The notes beneath the pieces are model-generated. The model did not search any database. It was not told where the DNA came from and saw nothing but the letters and a program-made list of their open reading frames with translations. Positions 61,788 to 64,000 of a DNA stretch of 64,000 nucleotides are shown in pieces. Made by a program: the position numbers and the translations under genes. The DNA comes from Nakamurella deserti (GTDB lineage Bacteria > Actinomycetota > Actinomycetes > Mycobacteriales > Nakamurellaceae): positions 368,383 through 432,382 of the forward strand of contig NZ_QCXS01000004.1 in assembly GCF_003260015.1 (NCBI RefSeq), in the 5' to 3' direction. Each line of letters begins with the position of its first letter. Within the stretch, counting starts at the first letter, position 1.

Positions 61788-62087
61788 ATGACCGCCAGCC
61801 TGGAGATGCGCCCGATCGACGAGTGTTCGGTCACCGGCTGCTCGTACAACGACCACTCGTCGTGCCACGCGCACGCGATCACCATCAGCGGCAGCGCGTC
61901 CGACGCCGCCTGCGCGACGTTCATCCCGCTGGGCAGCAAGGGCGGCCTGTCGTCCGTGCACGGCTCCATCGGCGCCTGCCAGCGAGCCGAGTGCACCCAC
62001 AACGCCTCGCTGGAGTGCACCGCGTCGTCGGTGCGGATCGGCGCCGGCGCGAGCACCGCGGACTGCCTCACCTACCAGCCCAGCTGA
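61788..62087 (+). CDS. DUF1540 domain-containing protein (two Cys-rich repeats)
   Basis: This 99-aa protein consists of two DUF1540 units. Unit 1 has ECSVTGCSYNDHSSCHAHAI with a later Cys in DAACATF. Unit 2 has GACQRAECTHNASLECTASS with a later Cys in TADCLTY. Each unit therefore has four Cys spaced as a probable metal-binding knuckle; the function is unknown. GAGGAG lies just upstream of the ATG at 61788. Two iron-box-like sequences upstream suggest metal-dependent control, which is inference. A strong terminator follows. Confidence 0.9.
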   Translation: MTASLEMRPIDECSVTGCSYNDHSSCHAHAITISGSASDAACATFIPLGSKGGLSSVHGSIGACQRAECTHNASLECTASSVRIGAGASTADCLTYQPS

Positions 62088-62106
62088 CCGGCCGGCCCCA
62101 CCGTCA

Positions 62107-62147
62107 CCCCGGGACGGCTCCTCCCGCCGTGCGGAGCCGTCCCGGGG
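62107..62147. terminator. Strong terminator after the DUF1540 gene
   Basis: A perfect 15-bp stem (62107-62121 with 62133-62147) encloses an 11-nt loop and is followed by CGTTGTCCT. It lies between convergent genes and can serve both. Confidence 0.85.
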
Positions 62148-62187
62148 CGTTGTCCTCTCCGGACCGGGACGCCGTCCCCGGGGCCGG

Positions 62188-63051
62188 TCAGCCGCCGATG
62201 GCGTCGAGTTCCGCGACGACCTCGGGGCTGAGCCGGAGCCCCGCACCGGCCACGTTCTCGCGGAGATGGTCGACCGACGACGTCCCCGGGATGAGCAGGA
62301 TGTTGGGTGAGCGCTGCAGCAGCCAGGCCAGCGCCACGGCCATCGGGCGGGCATCGAGCCGGGCGGCGATCCCGTCCAGCGTCTCCGACTGCAGCGGCGA
62401 GAAACCGCCCAGCGGGAAGTACGGCACATAGGCGATGCCCTGCTCGGCGAGGCTGTCGATCAGCTCGTCGTCGCGGCGATGGGCGATGTTGTACATGTTC
62501 TGCACGCACGCCACCGGCGCGATGGTCTGCGCCTCGGTGACCTGCTCGAGCGTCACCGTACTGAGCCCGAGATGCCGGATCAGGCCCTGCTGCTGCAGCT
62601 CGGCCAGCGCCTCGAACGGGCGGGCGACCGAACCGGGCTCCGGGGTGTCCAGGCCACCCAGTCGCAGGTTGACGACGTCCATGGCCTCGAGGCCGAGCCG
62701 CTCCAGGTTCTCGTGGACCTGCTGGACCAGCTCGGCCGGCTCACGCGCGGGCGGCCAGCCGCCGTTCTCGTCGCGCCGGGCGCCGACCTTGGTGACCAGG
62801 TGCAGGTCCTCCGGATACGGCGAGAGCGCCTCGCGGATGATCTCGTTGGTGACGTACGGGCCGTAGTAGTCCGAGGTGTCGATGTGGTTGATGCCGAGTT
62901 CGACGGCCGTGCGCAACACCGCGATCGCGGCGTCGCGGTCCTGCGGCGGGCCGAAGACGTGGGGGCCGGCGAGCTGCATCGCGCCGTACCCGACGCGGGT
63001 GACCTCGAGGTCGCCGATCCGGTACGTGCCGCCGGGGAGGGTCTGGGACAT
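62188..63051 (-). CDS. Aldo/keto reductase
   Basis: This 287-aa (alpha/beta)8 barrel enzyme has VTRVGYGAMQLAG at the N-terminus, the catalytic Asp and Tyr in INHIDTSDYYGPYVTNE (about residues 54-70) and the Lys in LHLVTKVGARR (about 83-93). The usual catalytic His region reads MDVVNLRLGG, so the His is not conserved. The NADPH-binding end has LLIPGTSSVDHLREN. It resembles the YdbC-like branch of the family, often annotated as oxidoreductase. The ATG is at 63049-63051. Upstream DNA (63052-63213) shows no other gene. Confidence 0.92.
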   Translation of the reverse strand: MSQTLPGGTYRIGDLEVTRVGYGAMQLAGPHVFGPPQDRDAAIAVLRTAVELGINHIDTSDYYGPYVTNEIIREALSPYPEDLHLVTKVGARRDENGGWPPAREPAELVQQVHENLERLGLEAMDVVNLRLGGLDTPEPGSVARPFEALAELQQQGLIRHLGLSTVTLEQVTEAQTIAPVACVQNMYNIAHRRDDELIDSLAEQGIAYVPYFPLGGFSPLQSETLDGIAARLDARPMAVALAWLLQRSPNILLIPGTSSVDHLRENVAGAGLRLSPEVVAELDAIGG

Positions 63052-63213
63052 GGGAGTGCCTTCCTGCTCGTCGCCACGCGGGGCGAGCGCGCTCCATTGT
63101 GCGGCCGGGCGTCGGCCCGGTGGGCGAGCGGACGCCGGTCGGTCCCTCCCGGCGGTCCGCTCCTCCGGTGAGGACCTCGCGGTCGGCGTGACGTGCGGAC
63201 AGGACGGGCCGGG

Positions 63214-63780
63214 TCAGCGGGCACCGTCGGGGGCGTCCCCGGTCCACCGGCCAGGGCCGCGGTCGGTGTCGCCGGGTGGATCGTCGAACGAGAGGTCACT
63301 GACGAAGGTGAACAGCCGCGGGTTGTAGACGTGCTGGGTGTGTTCGACGGCCACGCCCTCGCGGTCGTAGGCGATGCGGCTGGAGGTGAGGACGGTGCAC
63401 GGCTCACGTTCCTGCAGGAGTCCGCACTCCTCGCGGGTCGCGAGCCGGGCGTGGATGCGTTGGGTGGCCAGTCGGAGGTGCACGCCCTGCTGTCGGAGCA
63501 GCTGGTGCAGGCCGCCGCCGGTCAGCGATGCGGCGGCGGTCGCACCGATCTCGTGGGTGAGGTAGTTCTCCAGGACCGCGAGCGGTCGACCGTCGACCAG
63601 CCGGAGCCGGCGCAGGTGTGTGAGGGGCCGACCGGGGGCGACGCCCAGGCGGGTCGCCACGAAACGGGTCGCAGCGACGGTGGTGTGGCGCAGGACGACG
63701 GTGGTCGGTGTCAGCCCGGCGTCGGTGAGATCGTCGAAGAGGCTGCCCAGGTGCAGGGTCTGGGCGAAGTGCGGCGGCAC
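63214..63780 (-). pseudogene. UTRA-domain GntR regulator lacking its DNA-binding domain
   Basis: The 188-aa frame begins PPHFAQTLHLGSLFDDLTDAG, which corresponds to the residues that follow the winged helix in HutC-type GntR regulators. A full UTRA ligand domain follows (LTHLRRLRLVDGRPLAVLENYL, CTVLTSSRIAYDREGVAVEHTQHVYNPRLFTF by position). No helix-turn-helix is coded in frame or nearby. Instead, the end of another gene lies 6 nt upstream. A deletion probably joined the two. The remaining frame could still be translated from the GTG at 63780 as a sensor-only protein. Confidence 0.7.
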
Positions 63781-63786
63781 GATCGT

Positions 63787-64000
63787 CTACGAATAGGGCC
63801 AGCGTCGGACGGGTCCGAGGCCGCAGGCGGTGAGGTAGCCGGCGGCGCGGGCCTGGATGGCGAGCGGGACGTCGGGTTCCACCGGGTACAGGTCCTGTTC
63901 GAGGATGGTGAACACCTCCCGGTCGAGGGCGGCGAGGGCGTCCAGCAGCGGCGGGACGGCGGGTTCGCCGTAGGGCGGTTCGACCATCACGCCGAGCGGG
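63787..64000 (-). CDS. Sugar phosphate isomerase/epimerase family protein (C-terminal part)
   Basis: Only the last 70 or so residues are in the window. PLLDALAALDREVFTILEQDLYPVEPDVPLAIQARAAGYL by position resembles the C-terminus of IolE/xylose-isomerase-like TIM-barrel proteins (compare the E-QD-YP motif). It ends GLGPVRRWPYS and a TAG. The gene enters from the right edge on the minus strand. The odd end and its abutment to a truncated regulator suggest a junction near 63787. Function is inferred from a short stretch only. Confidence 0.55.
   Translation of the reverse strand, partial: PLGVMVEPPYGEPAVPPLLDALAALDREVFTILEQDLYPVEPDVPLAIQARAAGYLTACGLGPVRRWPYS

Overview
The window is high-GC DNA from an actinobacterium. 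The evidence is an acyl-CoA carboxylase epsilon subunit, two ANTAR-domain regulators, a cysteine-containing leader peptide of the type seen before actinobacterial sulfur genes, several apparently leaderless genes (TANNNT, 6 nt, start codon) and heavy use of GTG starts. A Nakamurella/Geodermatophilus-like soil lineage would fit, but the sequence does not prove it. There is no rRNA, tRNA, CRISPR array, transposase or phage gene.

Layout. 1-9 kb: small-molecule catabolism (an SDR cut by the window edge, an XRE-cupin regulator, DUF3500, cupin, FAH-family hydrolase, UPF0303, PIG-L deacetylase, benzaldehyde-type aldehyde dehydrogenase, PAS-ANTAR regulator). 9-12.7 kb: an ABC-F ATPase with a structured leader, divergent from a cysteine-type leader peptide, an amidohydrolase and a cysteine dioxygenase-like gene. 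12.8-24.2 kb: two very large secreted modular GH43 glycosidases. 24.2-31.6 kb: a small acidic protein, a lipoprotein intradiol dioxygenase, a GH15 enzyme, a lycopene cyclase-like flavoprotein, a GAF-ANTAR regulator and a DHFR/RibD-like reductase. 31.7-37 kb: a ChvE/MmsAB-type sugar ABC transporter with a LacI regulator. 37.2-45.3 kb: DUF427, a lipoprotein, an AccD3-like carboxyltransferase behind a MatC-type carrier with a divergent GntR regulator, a UspA protein coupled to an SLC13/ArsB permease, and an SDR. 45.3-55.8 kb: a complete propionyl-CoA to succinyl-CoA module (carboxylase beta, epsilon and alpha, methylmalonyl-CoA epimerase, TetR regulator, MeaB chaperone, MutA and MutB). 55.9-64 kb: two VOC proteins, an SDR, an AEC carrier, a LuxR/LAL regulator, a DUF1540 protein, an aldo/keto reductase, a UTRA protein without its HTH domain, and the end of a TIM-barrel isomerase gene.

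Two regulatory circuits can be read from the DNA. One 14-bp site class (TGTGAMCGNWMACA) lies upstream of both GH43 genes, the sugar ABC operon and the lacI gene. This suggests one LacI protein joins polysaccharide cleavage outside the cell to pentose/hexose import. Separately, a 17-bp palindrome between the TetR gene and the carboxylase operon recurs, nearly intact, before mutAB. This suggests one TetR repressor controls the methylmalonyl-CoA pathway.

Other notable points are a probable cysteine attenuator, an ABC-F leader that can fold into a three-way junction, a tandem repeat of 27/36-bp units between convergent genes, and two genes whose strong Shine-Dalgarno sequence is followed by a non-standard codon (GTC or ATC).
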